A DNA stretch of 64,000 nt from assembly GCA_001507425.1 (NCBI GenBank), contig LMAJ01000011.1:91867-155866 (forward strand). The letters run 5' to 3'. Below the pieces are notes generated by a model, which saw only the letters and a program-made list of their open reading frames with translations, made no database searches and was not told the origin of the DNA. Within the stretch, counting starts at the first letter, position 1. Every line of letters starts with the position of its first letter. A program made the position numbers and the translations under genes. Below are positions 41,946-50,402 of the stretch, in pieces. This stretch comes from Flavobacteriaceae bacterium CRH (GTDB lineage: Bacteria; Bacteroidota; Bacteroidia; Flavobacteriales; Flavobacteriaceae).

Positions 41946-44228
41946 ATGAAGAAAAGGTTTCTGTATATTTTGCTTTTGTTTTTTGTGCAATTTGGTTTTG
42001 CGCAAAGTAAATTGTCCTGGCAAGGTTATTTTTCGTTTAACGAAATAAAAGATGTTGCAGAAGCTTCGACCACCGTTTTTGCAGCTTCAGAAAATGCTTT
42101 GTTCTCAAAAAATGCAACAACAAATAATGTTAAAACAACAACTACAGTTGATGGGCTTTCGGGGCAGACAATATCAGCATTGTATCATAGTGAAAGCTTT
42201 AAAAAAACGATTATTGGTTACGAAAACGGGATGATCATTGTCGTTAATGAAACCGATGGAAGCATTTTGAAAAAAGTAGACATCATCAATAAACAGTTGC
42301 CTGCAAATATCAAAAAAGTCAATCATTTTATGGAGCATAACGGATTGGTTTATGTTTCCTGCGATTTTGGAATTGTACAGTTTAATTTAACGACTTCTCA
42401 ATTTGGCGATACCTATTTTATTGGTGATAATGGAGCTGAAATTAGTGTAAAACAAACTGCTTATTTTAACGGATTTATTTACGCAGCAACTTCAAGCGGT
42501 ATTAGAAGCGCCAATAGTACAAGTCCAAATTTAATTGACTTTAGTCAGTGGGCAATTGTAAATTCCGGAAATTGGTCAAGTGTCGAAACTATAGATACAG
42601 AACTCATTGCTATAAATTCTGTTGGGTATATTCATCGGTTTAATTCAAACACATTTGTTGGTTTTTTGCAACTTCCGCAACCTTCCACAGATATGAGAGC
42701 AAAAAATCATAACCTTTTTATAACTACATCAAATTCTGTTTTTGTTTACAGTAACAAAATGATTTTAAACAGGCAAATTACCAATTCGGAGGTTTTTGAT
42801 AATAATATAACTTTTACTTGCGCTACTGTTGTTGGCGATTTAATTTATATCGGAACAAAAGAAAAAGGATTGTTTTCAGGCTCTCTTTCCAGCGGATCTT
42901 TTTTTGAAAATAACACGCCAAAAGGCCCTGTGAGAAATAATATTTTTTCGATAGATGTTACTCCGTCTGCGCTTTGGACTGTTTATGGAGATTATGATAC
43001 GACTTATAATCCATATCCTCTGGATAGTTATGGTATTGGTAAATATAACACTTCTGGTTGGTTGGATATTCCGTATGAAAATGTTTTTGATGCAAAATCG
43101 ATGACGCGAATCCTTGTCAATCCAAATAATGAAAATCAGGTTTATGCAAGTTCTTTTTTTTCAGGATTATTGAAATTAGAAAATGATGTTCCGTCAATTT
43201 TATATAATGATAAAAACAGCAGTTTAGAAACTTTAAAAGTAGATAATTATAATCTTATAGATATTCGTATTAATGCAACTGCTTTCGATAAATCAGGAAA
43301 TCTCTGGATCACAAACAGTCGTGTAAAAAACGGATTGAAAGTTTTAAAAAGCAATGGGCAGTGGGGAAGTTATTCGATGGCTACAATTCTTACCAATGCC
43401 GAAAATACCAGTTATGGAAGTCTTGTTGTTGATAAAAATGGTACCAAATGGCTGGCGACAAATAGAGATGGTGTAATTGGCTTTAATGAAACTACCAACA
43501 CTTATAAAAAAATGAATTTTGGCGCCGATCTTGGAAATCTTCCTACTTACGATGTAAGAGCTTTGGCTGTTGATACTAAAAACCAACTTTGGATTGGTAC
43601 AACAAAAGGATTGAGAGTTTTATCAAGTGTAAATAATTTTCAAACAGAAAGTCAGCTAAAAGCAAATGCGATTATAATTATAGATGATAATTTGGCCCAG
43701 GAATTACTTTACGAACAGTTTATTACTTCGATTGTCGTTGATGGAGCCAATAATAAATGGATTGGCACTGTAGATTCGGGCGTTTTTATGGTTTCGCCAA
43801 ACGGTCAGGAAACAAAGTATCATTTTACAATAAATAACTCGCCTTTGCCAAGTAATGTTATAAACGATATTAAAATTAATAGTGCAACAGGAGAAGTTTT
43901 TTTTGCGACTGATAAAGGATTGATTTCTTTTAAAGGAATCTCAACAAGTGCCAACGAAGATCTAAATAGTGTTTATGTTTATCCAAATCCGGTGCGTCCT
44001 GAATTTTCAGGTACTGTAAAAATTGCAGGATTATTAGATAAAGCCAATATAAAAATTACCGATATAGAAGGTAATTTAGTTTATGAGGCAACTTCGGCCG
44101 GAGGAACAATAGAATGGGACACGACGGCTTTTGGCAGATATAAAGTTTCTACAGGTGTTTACATGATATTTATTTCAGCACAGGACGGAGGCGAAACCAA
44201 AGTCAAAAAAGTGATGATTATTAGGTAG
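41946..44228 (+). CDS. porZ: PorZ, type IX secretion system protein
   Basis: A 760-residue exported protein. Signal peptide ends near GFAQ (residue 20). Two beta-propeller-like regions follow (about 25-660), with repeats of the two-component-regulator-propeller type such as GNLWITNSRV, GTKWLATNRDGV, NQLWIGTTKGLRVL and NKWIGTVDSGVF. The C-terminus (about 675-760) is a type A sorting domain: VYVYPNPV to VKKVMIIR, which directs passage through the type IX system. In Porphyromonas, PorZ is part of the attachment complex that joins cargo to anionic LPS. The next gene is recO, as in other flavobacteria. Length and neighbours fit well. Confidence 0.88.
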   Translation: MKKRFLYILLLFFVQFGFAQSKLSWQGYFSFNEIKDVAEASTTVFAASENALFSKNATTNNVKTTTTVDGLSGQTISALYHSESFKKTIIGYENGMIIVVNETDGSILKKVDIINKQLPANIKKVNHFMEHNGLVYVSCDFGIVQFNLTTSQFGDTYFIGDNGAEISVKQTAYFNGFIYAATSSGIRSANSTSPNLIDFSQWAIVNSGNWSSVETIDTELIAINSVGYIHRFNSNTFVGFLQLPQPSTDMRAKNHNLFITTSNSVFVYSNKMILNRQITNSEVFDNNITFTCATVVGDLIYIGTKEKGLFSGSLSSGSFFENNTPKGPVRNNIFSIDVTPSALWTVYGDYDTTYNPYPLDSYGIGKYNTSGWLDIPYENVFDAKSMTRILVNPNNENQVYASSFFSGLLKLENDVPSILYNDKNSSLETLKVDNYNLIDIRINATAFDKSGNLWITNSRVKNGLKVLKSNGQWGSYSMATILTNAENTSYGSLVVDKNGTKWLATNRDGVIGFNETTNTYKKMNFGADLGNLPTYDVRALAVDTKNQLWIGTTKGLRVLSSVNNFQTESQLKANAIIIIDDNLAQELLYEQFITSIVVDGANNKWIGTVDSGVFMVSPNGQETKYHFTINNSPLPSNVINDIKINSATGEVFFATDKGLISFKGISTSANEDLNSVYVYPNPVRPEFSGTVKIAGLLDKANIKITDIEGNLVYEATSAGGTIEWDTTAFGRYKVSTGVYMIFISAQDGGETKVKKVMIIR

Positions 44229-44326
44229 TTCAAAGTCAGAAAGTCGCTAGTCCAAAGTTGAGAGTCCCTAGTCCAAAATCTAAGAAGTCTAACATCTAAG
44301 AAGTCTAAAAATCTAAAATCTAAATT
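44229..44326. repeat. TCTAAGAAGTCTAA-word repeat before recO
   Basis: Words of the type CAAAGTC, CTAGTCC and TCTAAGAAGTCTAAAAATC fill the whole 98-bp porZ-recO spacer and stop just at the recO TTG start codon, apart from AATT. Same family as 31776-31931, 32800-32890 and 35912-36038. Confidence 0.78.
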
Positions 44327-45040
44327 TTGTTAATCAAGACTAAAGCAATCGTTATTTCGGCATTAAAATTTCAGGAAAAAAGCCTGATTGTGAAATGTTT
44401 TACGCTTTCAAACGGACTGAAATCTTATTTCGTTCGCGATGCTTTTTCGAATAAAAAAACGAGCCAGAAAATTGCTTATTTTCAGCCATTTTCGATTTTA
44501 GAAATCGAAGCAGTTCATAAAAATAAAGGTACTTTAGAGAATTTCAAAGAAATAAAAACAGCCATTGCATTTCAAACTATTCATACCGATATTGTTAAAA
44601 GTACGATTGTAATGTTTTTATCTGAAATGCTACACCATTCGATTCAGGAAGAAGAAAAAAACGAATCCTTATTTGTGTTTTTAGAAACGGCGCTGACATG
44701 GTTTGATCATCATGATGAAATTTCAAATTTTCATTTGATTTTACTTTTAGAAACGACAAAATATTTGGGTTTTTATCCGGATATTTCTGAAATTGATTTG
44801 CCATATTTTGAAATGAATGATGGTGTTTTTACACTTTTTCACGGCTTAACAGCTTTAACAGAACATGAAACCAATCTGTTTAAAAAACTCATCGATTTAA
44901 AATTTGATAATGATCAGAAAATTTTTCATGTAATAGAAAGACAAATACTACTTAAAATATTAATTGATTATTATAGTTTTCATTTAGACGGATTCAAAAA
45001 ACCAAAATCCTTAGATGTTTTAAAAGAAGTTTTCTCTTAA
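44327..45040 (+). CDS. recO: DNA repair protein RecO, TTG start
   Basis: A recombination mediator that, with RecF and RecR, loads RecA on gapped DNA. The 237-residue protein has the N-terminal OB fold MLIKTKAIVISALKFQEKSLIVK and a helical C-terminal domain. No cysteine zinc knuckle is present (as in many Bacteroidetes RecO). The start must be TTG 44327: the frame carries a stop two codons upstream (TAA AAT before it, within the repeat), and the OB fold begins immediately. TTG starts are used in this window also by the M23 gene and the hydrolase. It is downstream of porZ and upstream of ileS on the same strand. Confidence 0.92.
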   Translation: MLIKTKAIVISALKFQEKSLIVKCFTLSNGLKSYFVRDAFSNKKTSQKIAYFQPFSILEIEAVHKNKGTLENFKEIKTAIAFQTIHTDIVKSTIVMFLSEMLHHSIQEEEKNESLFVFLETALTWFDHHDEISNFHLILLLETTKYLGFYPDISEIDLPYFEMNDGVFTLFHGLTALTEHETNLFKKLIDLKFDNDQKIFHVIERQILLKILIDYYSFHLDGFKKPKSLDVLKEVFS

Positions 45041-45138
45041 ATCAAACAAAACGTTACTATTTCTTGAATATTACATTATAAATTTCTCGATAACGGTCTT
45101 TTTTCTGTCATCTTTTATCTATTTTCCTCAAAATTCCT

Positions 45139-45146
45139 TACTTTCG
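45139..45146 (+). promoter_or_regulatory. Candidate -7 element of ileS
   Basis: TACTTTCG at 45139-45146 differs by one base from TAnnTTTG and lies 25 bp before the ileS start codon. Confidence 0.35.
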
Positions 45147-45170
45147 CACCTCGATTAAGAAAAGGATAAA

Positions 45171-48100
45171 ATGAGCACAAAATTTACTGAATACAAAGGA
45201 CTTGACTTGCCAACGGTAGCGTCAGAAGTTCTTGATTTTTGGAAGAAAGAAAATATATTTGAAAAGAGCGTAACAACTCGCGAAGGTGCTGAGCCTTACG
45301 TGTTTTTTGAAGGTCCGCCTTCAGCAAATGGTTTGCCGGGAATTCACCACGTGATGGCGCGTGCGATTAAAGATATTTTTTGCAGATATAAAACTCAAAA
45401 AGGTTTTCAGGTAAAAAGAAAAGCCGGATGGGATACGCACGGATTGCCTGTAGAATTGGGTACCGAGAAAGAACTTGGAATTACAAAAGAAGATATTGGC
45501 AAAACCATTTCTATAGAAGAATATAACGAAGCGTGTAAAAAAACCGTAATGCGTTATACTGACGTATGGAATGATCTGACCGAAAAAATGGGATATTGGG
45601 TAGATATGGAAGATCCGTATGTGACTTACAAACCCAAATATATGGAGTCTGTTTGGTGGCTTTTGAAACAAATCTATGATAAAGGTTTGTTGTACAAAGG
45701 ATACACGATTCAGCCGTATTCTCCAAAAGCCGGAACAGGATTATCTTCTCACGAAGTTAATCAGCCTGGAGCTTACAGAGATGTTACAGATACTACGATT
45801 GTAGCACAATTCAAAACTTTGCCGGAAACTTTGCCAGGGTTTTTACAAGGTTTTGGAGATATTTACATCTTGGCATGGACGACAACTCCTTGGACTTTGC
45901 CATCGAATACAGCTTTAACCGTTGGTCCAAAAATTGATTACGTTTTAGTAAAAACATTCAATCAATATACTTTTGAACCTGTAAATGTTGTTTTGGCTAA
46001 AAATTTAGTTGGAAAACAATTCGGGAAAGGGTTTTTTGCAAGCGAAGACGATGCCGATTTTGACAAAGTTAAAAACGGCGACAAACAACTTCCGTACAAA
46101 GTTTTAGCAGAAGCGAAAGGTATTGATTTAGTCGAAATCCGTTACGAACAATTATTACCGTACGTATTGCCTTATCAAAATGCGGAAAATGCATTTAGGG
46201 TAATCGCAGGAGATTTCGTTACTACCGAAGACGGAACAGGAATCGTACATACTGCCCCAACTTTTGGTGCAGATGATGCTAAAGTAGCAAAAGAAGCAAA
46301 GCCGGAAGTGCCGCCAATGTTGGTTTTAGACGAAAGCGGAACAGCAGTTCCATTAGTAGATTTACAAGGAAAATTCACTTCACATTTAGGTGAATTGGCT
46401 GGTAAATACGTAAAAAATGAATATTACGATGCAGGACAAGTTCCGGAGAAATCTGTTGATGTAGAAATTGCTATTCGATTAAAAGAAGAAAATAAAGCCT
46501 TTAAGGTTGAAAAATACGTACATAGTTATCCACACAGTTGGAGAACTGATGAGCCGTTGTTATATTATCCACTAGATTCTTGGTTCATTAAAGTAACCGA
46601 TGTAAAAGATAGAATGTTCGACCTGAACGAAACTATCAATTGGAAGCCTAAGTCTACTGGTGAAGGACGTTTTGGAAATTGGCTGAAAAATGCCAACGAC
46701 TGGAACTTATCTCGTTCTAGATATTGGGGAATTCCGTTGCCAATTTGGAGAACTGAAGACAAAAAAGAAGAAGTTCTTATTGGTTCTGTTGAAGAATTAT
46801 ACAATGCGATTGAAAAATCTATCGAAGCCGGTTTTCAAAAAGAAAACCCATTTAAAGGTTTCGAAATCGGAAATATGGATGAATCAAATTATGATATAAT
46901 TGATTTACACAAAAATGTAGTTGATAAAATTACTTTAGTTTCGGCTTCAGGCCAGCCAATGAAACGTGAAAGTGATTTAATTGATGTTTGGTTCGATTCT
47001 GGAGCGATGCCTTATGCACAATGGCATTATCCTTTTGAAAACAAAGATAAAATTGACGAGAATAAAGATTTCCCTGCAAATTTCATTGCAGAAGGTGTCG
47101 ATCAGACTCGCGGATGGTTTTATACGCTGCACGCTATCGGAACTTTGGTTTTTGATAAAGTAGCCTATAAAAACGTAGTTTCTAATGGTTTGGTTTTAGA
47201 TAAAGACGGAATAAAAATGTCTAAAAGTAAAGGGAATACGATAGATCCTTTTAAAACCATCGCAGAATTTGGTCCTGATGCCACACGTTGGTACATGATC
47301 ATGAATGCAAACCCTTGGGATAACCTGAAATTTGATTTGGATGGAATTGCTGAGGTGCGTCGTAAATTCTTCGGAACTTTATACAACACTTATTCATTCT
47401 TTTCGTTATATGCGAATATCGACGGGTTTAAATATGCTGAAGCGGAAATTCCGTTAAACGAAAGACCGGAAATCGATCAATGGATTATATCTGAATTACA
47501 TACATTAATAAAATTTGTTGATGAATGTTATGAGGATTATGAGCCAACAAAAGCAGCAAGAGCAATTTCTGATTTCGTTCAGGAAAACTTAAGTAACTGG
47601 TACGTTCGTTTATGCCGTCGTCGTTTCTGGAAAGGCGAATATGCGCATGATAAAATTGCAGCCTATCAAACGCTTTACACGTGTCTGTTAACGATCAGTA
47701 AATTAAGCGCTCCAATCGCTCCTTTTTTCATGGATAAATTGTACCGCGATTTAACAAGTTCGACAGGATCTGAGCAATATGCCAGTGTTCACTTGGCTGA
47801 GTTTCCAAAATTTGTCGAAAACTTTGTTAATAAAACGTTAGAAAGCAAAATGCAGAAGGCGCAAACCATCTCATCTTTGGTTTTATCGCTTCGTAAAAAG
47901 GAAATGATTAAAGTGCGTCAACCGTTGCAAAAGGTAATGATTCCGGTACTTGACGAAAATCAGCGTGCAGAAATTGAAGCGATTTCAGAGCTTGTAAAAG
48001 CGGAGGTAAACGTGAAAGAAATTACACTTTTAGATGATGCTTCTGGTATCTTAGTAAAACAAATTAAACCTAATTTTAAAACTTTAGGGCCGCGTTTTGG

Positions 48101-48572
48101 TAAAGATATGGGGCTGATTTCCAAAGAAATACAGGCTTTTTCTGCAGATCAGATTAACCAGTTGGACAAGCAGGGTTCGTTAGATATTGTTATTGCTGGA
48201 AATAGTGTAACTTTATCATTAGAAGATGTCGAAATAACATCTCAGGATATCGAAGGCTGGTTGGTTGCAAATTCAAACGGAATAACAGTTGCGCTTGATA
48301 TTACAATCTCTGAAGAATTGAAAAACGAGGGAATCGCAAGAGAATTGGTAAACAGAATTCAAAATATCCGTAAAGATTCTGGATTTGAAGTTACTGATAA
48401 AATTAAGGTTCAATTAAAAAGAAATGGTCTTTTAGAAGAAGCCATTCTTAAAAATGAAGACTATATTAGGTCTGAGACATTAACAGATAGTTTGGTTTTT
48501 GTAGACGCTCTGGAAAGCGGCACAGAAATTGAGTTTGATGATATAAAAACAATGATATTAATTTCAAAATAA
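45171..48572 (+). CDS. ileS: Isoleucyl-tRNA synthetase, long type
   Basis: Charges tRNA-Ile; a class I synthetase with editing. The 1133-residue length is that of the eukaryote-like type, with an editing domain (about 190-400, including TTPWTLPSNTAL and GTGIVHTAPTFGADDA). The class I signature is altered: PSANGLPGIHHVMA has Gly-Ile-His-His where the family has His-x-x-His (HIGH). KMSKS is intact in DGIKMSKSKGN near 683. The anticodon-binding domain (about 740-900) and a long C-terminal extension follow. It leads a core cluster with the DksA-like protein. Confidence 0.95.
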   Translation: MSTKFTEYKGLDLPTVASEVLDFWKKENIFEKSVTTREGAEPYVFFEGPPSANGLPGIHHVMARAIKDIFCRYKTQKGFQVKRKAGWDTHGLPVELGTEKELGITKEDIGKTISIEEYNEACKKTVMRYTDVWNDLTEKMGYWVDMEDPYVTYKPKYMESVWWLLKQIYDKGLLYKGYTIQPYSPKAGTGLSSHEVNQPGAYRDVTDTTIVAQFKTLPETLPGFLQGFGDIYILAWTTTPWTLPSNTALTVGPKIDYVLVKTFNQYTFEPVNVVLAKNLVGKQFGKGFFASEDDADFDKVKNGDKQLPYKVLAEAKGIDLVEIRYEQLLPYVLPYQNAENAFRVIAGDFVTTEDGTGIVHTAPTFGADDAKVAKEAKPEVPPMLVLDESGTAVPLVDLQGKFTSHLGELAGKYVKNEYYDAGQVPEKSVDVEIAIRLKEENKAFKVEKYVHSYPHSWRTDEPLLYYPLDSWFIKVTDVKDRMFDLNETINWKPKSTGEGRFGNWLKNANDWNLSRSRYWGIPLPIWRTEDKKEEVLIGSVEELYNAIEKSIEAGFQKENPFKGFEIGNMDESNYDIIDLHKNVVDKITLVSASGQPMKRESDLIDVWFDSGAMPYAQWHYPFENKDKIDENKDFPANFIAEGVDQTRGWFYTLHAIGTLVFDKVAYKNVVSNGLVLDKDGIKMSKSKGNTIDPFKTIAEFGPDATRWYMIMNANPWDNLKFDLDGIAEVRRKFFGTLYNTYSFFSLYANIDGFKYAEAEIPLNERPEIDQWIISELHTLIKFVDECYEDYEPTKAARAISDFVQENLSNWYVRLCRRRFWKGEYAHDKIAAYQTLYTCLLTISKLSAPIAPFFMDKLYRDLTSSTGSEQYASVHLAEFPKFVENFVNKTLESKMQKAQTISSLVLSLRKKEMIKVRQPLQKVMIPVLDENQRAEIEAISELVKAEVNVKEITLLDDASGILVKQIKPNFKTLGPRFGKDMGLISKEIQAFSADQINQLDKQGSLDIVIAGNSVTLSLEDVEITSQDIEGWLVANSNGITVALDITISEELKNEGIARELVNRIQNIRKDSGFEVTDKIKVQLKRNGLLEEAILKNEDYIRSETLTDSLVFVDALESGTEIEFDDIKTMILISK

Positions 48573-48583
48573 TTATAAATACC

Positions 48584-48964
48584 ATGATAGATGAAATTAC
48601 AAGATACTCTGATGCTGATTTAGCAGAGTTCAAAGAAATAATCCAAAATAAAATACAAAAAGCACAAGCCGATCTGGATTTAATAAAAAGTGCTTACATG
48701 AATGATTTAAACAACGGGACAGATGATACATCTCCAACGTTTAAAGCTTTTGAAGAAGGAAGCGAAACGATGTCTAAAGAAGCAAACTCACAGTTGGCTA
48801 TCAGACAGGAAAAGTTTATACGCGATCTTAAAAATGCATTATTCCGTGTAGAAAACAAAACGTATGGTATTTGCAAAGTAACAGGAAAATTGATCAGCAA
48901 AGAAAGACTGAAAATTGTTCCTCACGCTACGATGAGTATCGAAGCTAAAAATCTACAACGATAA
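48584..48964 (+). CDS. DksA/TraR-family protein with degenerate zinc finger
   Basis: A 126-residue cytosolic protein with a coiled-coil of about 8-90 (DLAEFKEIIQNKIQKAQADL and NSQLAIRQEKFIRDLKNALFRV) and a DksA-like C-terminal head YGICKVTGKLISKERLKIVP (about 96-115). DksA binds RNA polymerase through its coiled coil into the secondary channel. Only one of the four zinc cysteines remains (Cys99); the others are replaced by Thr, Ser and Ala. Zinc-free DksA types are known. Its start is 11 bp after ileS, so co-transcription is likely. A terminator follows. Confidence 0.88.
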   Translation: MIDEITRYSDADLAEFKEIIQNKIQKAQADLDLIKSAYMNDLNNGTDDTSPTFKAFEEGSETMSKEANSQLAIRQEKFIRDLKNALFRVENKTYGICKVTGKLISKERLKIVPHATMSIEAKNLQR

Positions 48965-48974
48965 TATATACAAA

Positions 48975-49005
48975 AAAAAACGCTCCTTTTAGGGGCGTTT
49001 TTTGT
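48975..49005 (+). terminator. Intrinsic terminator after the DksA-like gene
   Basis: AAAACGCTCC (48977-48986) pairs with GGGGCGTTTT (48992-49001; one G-T pair) and a T run follows on the plus strand; 12 bp after the stop. Confidence 0.85.
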
Positions 49006-49072
49006 ATTTGATAAAATATTTCCTTTTGTCAAAAATATTTATGCGATCAATTTAAAGTAAAATATAATAACT

Positions 49073-49100
49073 TAGAACTGTCTTGATTAAGCCAGTTCTA
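49073..49100 (-). terminator. Possible terminator of the Roadblock gene pair
   Basis: An 8-bp stem TAGAACTG/CAGTTCTA with a 12-base loop, downstream of the minus-strand gene. The T run beyond it is weak. Confidence 0.45.
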
Positions 49101-49116
49101 GATTATTACAAATTAA

Positions 49117-49497
49117 TTAAGCAAGGTTTTTCTCTAAGTCTAATTTGTGCTTTCTTAAAATAGCTCTTGTCATTCCTAAATTTGCCTTACTTGCATCAGC
49201 AGCAAGGTAAATCATGAATTTTTTGTTTGGAGAAATATCAATGATGTGAATTTGATTCGACAACGTAATCAAAATATCTTCGATGTCCTGATTTAAATTT
49301 AAAGCTTTTACGGCGTTTAATTTAGCTTTTACAACCTCAAGGTTATAAGCTGCTGCAAGTTCAGGGTCAAAGCCCGGATCTACTGTTAAATTTCCAAAGC
49401 TTAATCCTGATTCAATTTCGGTTACGGCAACAGCAATAAAGCCATTTACATTTGTTTTCATTTCATTTAAAAACACGTTTAAAAAGTCATTACTCAT
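49117..49497 (-). CDS. Roadblock/LC7-like protein, divergent
   Basis: A 126-residue cytosolic protein with the alpha-beta order of the Roadblock/LC7 fold: a first helix (MSNDFLNVFLNEMK), strands NVNGFIAVAVTEIESGLSFG, a central helix (DPELAAAYNLEVVKAKLNAVKAL), and strands ILITLSNQIHIIDISPNKKFMIYLAADASKANLGMTRAILRKHKLDL (the usual end helix). The family gives dimeric regulators of small GTPases such as MglA, but no GTPase gene is in this window. It follows the Roadblock gene at 49531-49887 by 33 bp on the same strand, so the two are co-transcribed. Divergence from that paralogue is large. Function unknown. Confidence 0.6.
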   Translation of the reverse strand: MSNDFLNVFLNEMKTNVNGFIAVAVTEIESGLSFGNLTVDPGFDPELAAAYNLEVVKAKLNAVKALNLNQDIEDILITLSNQIHIIDISPNKKFMIYLAADASKANLGMTRAILRKHKLDLEKNLA

Positions 49498-49530
49498 AGT
49501 TAGGTGGGTTTGTTGTTAATAGATTTTATG

Positions 49531-49887
49531 TTATTTCAATAGGGAATTTTTACCTAATTCGGCCGAAAGTTCATCTGTTGTTCGCATTAGCAATCCAAGA
49601 TTGGTTCCGTCTTTGGTAAATGCAATTACAAAATTTGAGCTGTTAATTTTATTTCCAATAACAACTCCTTCGGTCGTTTTCAAAAATAGTTGTTTAAGGG
49701 TTCCCTTTTCTAAATCAGAAACAAATTTTTCACTCATAGATAAAATTGCAGCACTCATTACGGCAATACTGTCTCCGTAATCAATGTGGAGGGAAGTGAT
49801 TAGTTTTCCTTTTCCGTTTAAAATTAATGCAGAAGTAGATTTGGTGGTAACCAAATAATCGTTTAAGGTTGAAGTAATTTCATTCAT
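49531..49887 (-). CDS. Roadblock/LC7 domain protein
   Basis: A 118-residue protein that is a clear paralogue of the one at 60798-61133: both have a strand pair around GK-LIT / GILLES, a helix with SIAVMSAAILSMSEKFVSDLEKG or NVAAMIGMILKMSLEMSEDL..., then LKQLFLKTTEGVVIGNKI and a final strand-helix with LGLLMRTTDELSAEL. This is the Roadblock/LC7 fold, found as homodimers that bind small GTPases or act in motility, polarity and Ras-like systems. It is divergent from the 71-residue gene and begins an operon with the second Roadblock-like gene. No partner is visible. Confidence 0.8.
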   Translation of the reverse strand: MNEITSTLNDYLVTTKSTSALILNGKGKLITSLHIDYGDSIAVMSAAILSMSEKFVSDLEKGTLKQLFLKTTEGVVIGNKINSSNFVIAFTKDGTNLGLLMRTTDELSAELGKNSLLK

Positions 49888-50065
49888 TTTGGGTAAAGTT
49901 TGAGGAGTTGTTAAAAAATACTCATATCAACATTATATTTAAAGGAAATATATCTATTTGAATTAAACAAGTGTTAATTTTATTAACAAATATAAATTAA
50001 ATTATGTATCATTGTAATGCGAAACCGTTAAATAATTTTATTTTTTAATATAAAAAACTTACATT

Positions 50066-50281
50066 ATGGCTAAAGTGTTGAAATTCAAAGATGTAAACTC
50101 TGATGTTGAAAGTAGAATGAAAGAATTTGAGAAAATGAGACTCAAATTAAAAGCTCAAATTGATAAGGATGCTTCTAAAAAATCCAGTGCAGGAAAAGAG
50201 AGTAAAGGTTTGCTTAAGTCTATTTCAGGATTTTTTGCAGACAGTCCAAAAACTGCTCCTAAAACAAATGTCAAAAAATAG
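50066..50281 (+). CDS. Small basic coiled-coil protein of unknown function
   Basis: A 71-residue protein, strongly charged: residues 8-35 read as a single amphipathic helix (VNSDVESRMKEFEKMRLKLKAQI), then Lys/Ser-rich disordered sequence (DASKKSSAGKESKG), a short hydrophobic segment (LLKSISGFFA) and a basic end. No family recognised. It is divergent from the Roadblock pair, 178 bp away, and stands before lspA with a terminator between, so it is transcribed alone. Its place beside Roadblock genes suggests, but does not show, a shared role. Confidence 0.6.
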   Translation: MAKVLKFKDVNSDVESRMKEFEKMRLKLKAQIDKDASKKSSAGKESKGLLKSISGFFADSPKTAPKTNVKK

Positions 50282-50338
50282 AGTTATTATTCTGTTTAAC
50301 GATCAGGCTTTAGTAATAAGTTTTGTTACAAAAGAATT

Positions 50339-50364
50339 AACGTTCCATAAGGAGCGTTTTTTTT
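50339..50364 (+). terminator. Intrinsic terminator of the 71-residue gene
   Basis: AACGTTCC (50339-50346) pairs with GGAGCGTT (50351-50358), with one T-G pair and a 4-base loop, followed by six T. Confidence 0.85.
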
Positions 50365-50375
50365 GATTAAATTGT

Positions 50376-50383
50376 TACTTTTG
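50376..50383 (+). promoter_or_regulatory. Candidate -7 element of lspA
   Basis: TACTTTTG matches TAnnTTTG and is 20 bp before the lspA start codon. Confidence 0.45.
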
Positions 50384-50402
50384 CGCATCAAAAATTATTA
50401 AA

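Noticed and set aside
45321..45671. Minus-strand open frame of 116 codons within ileS
   Set aside because: Shadow of the conserved synthetase core; residues do not form a domain.
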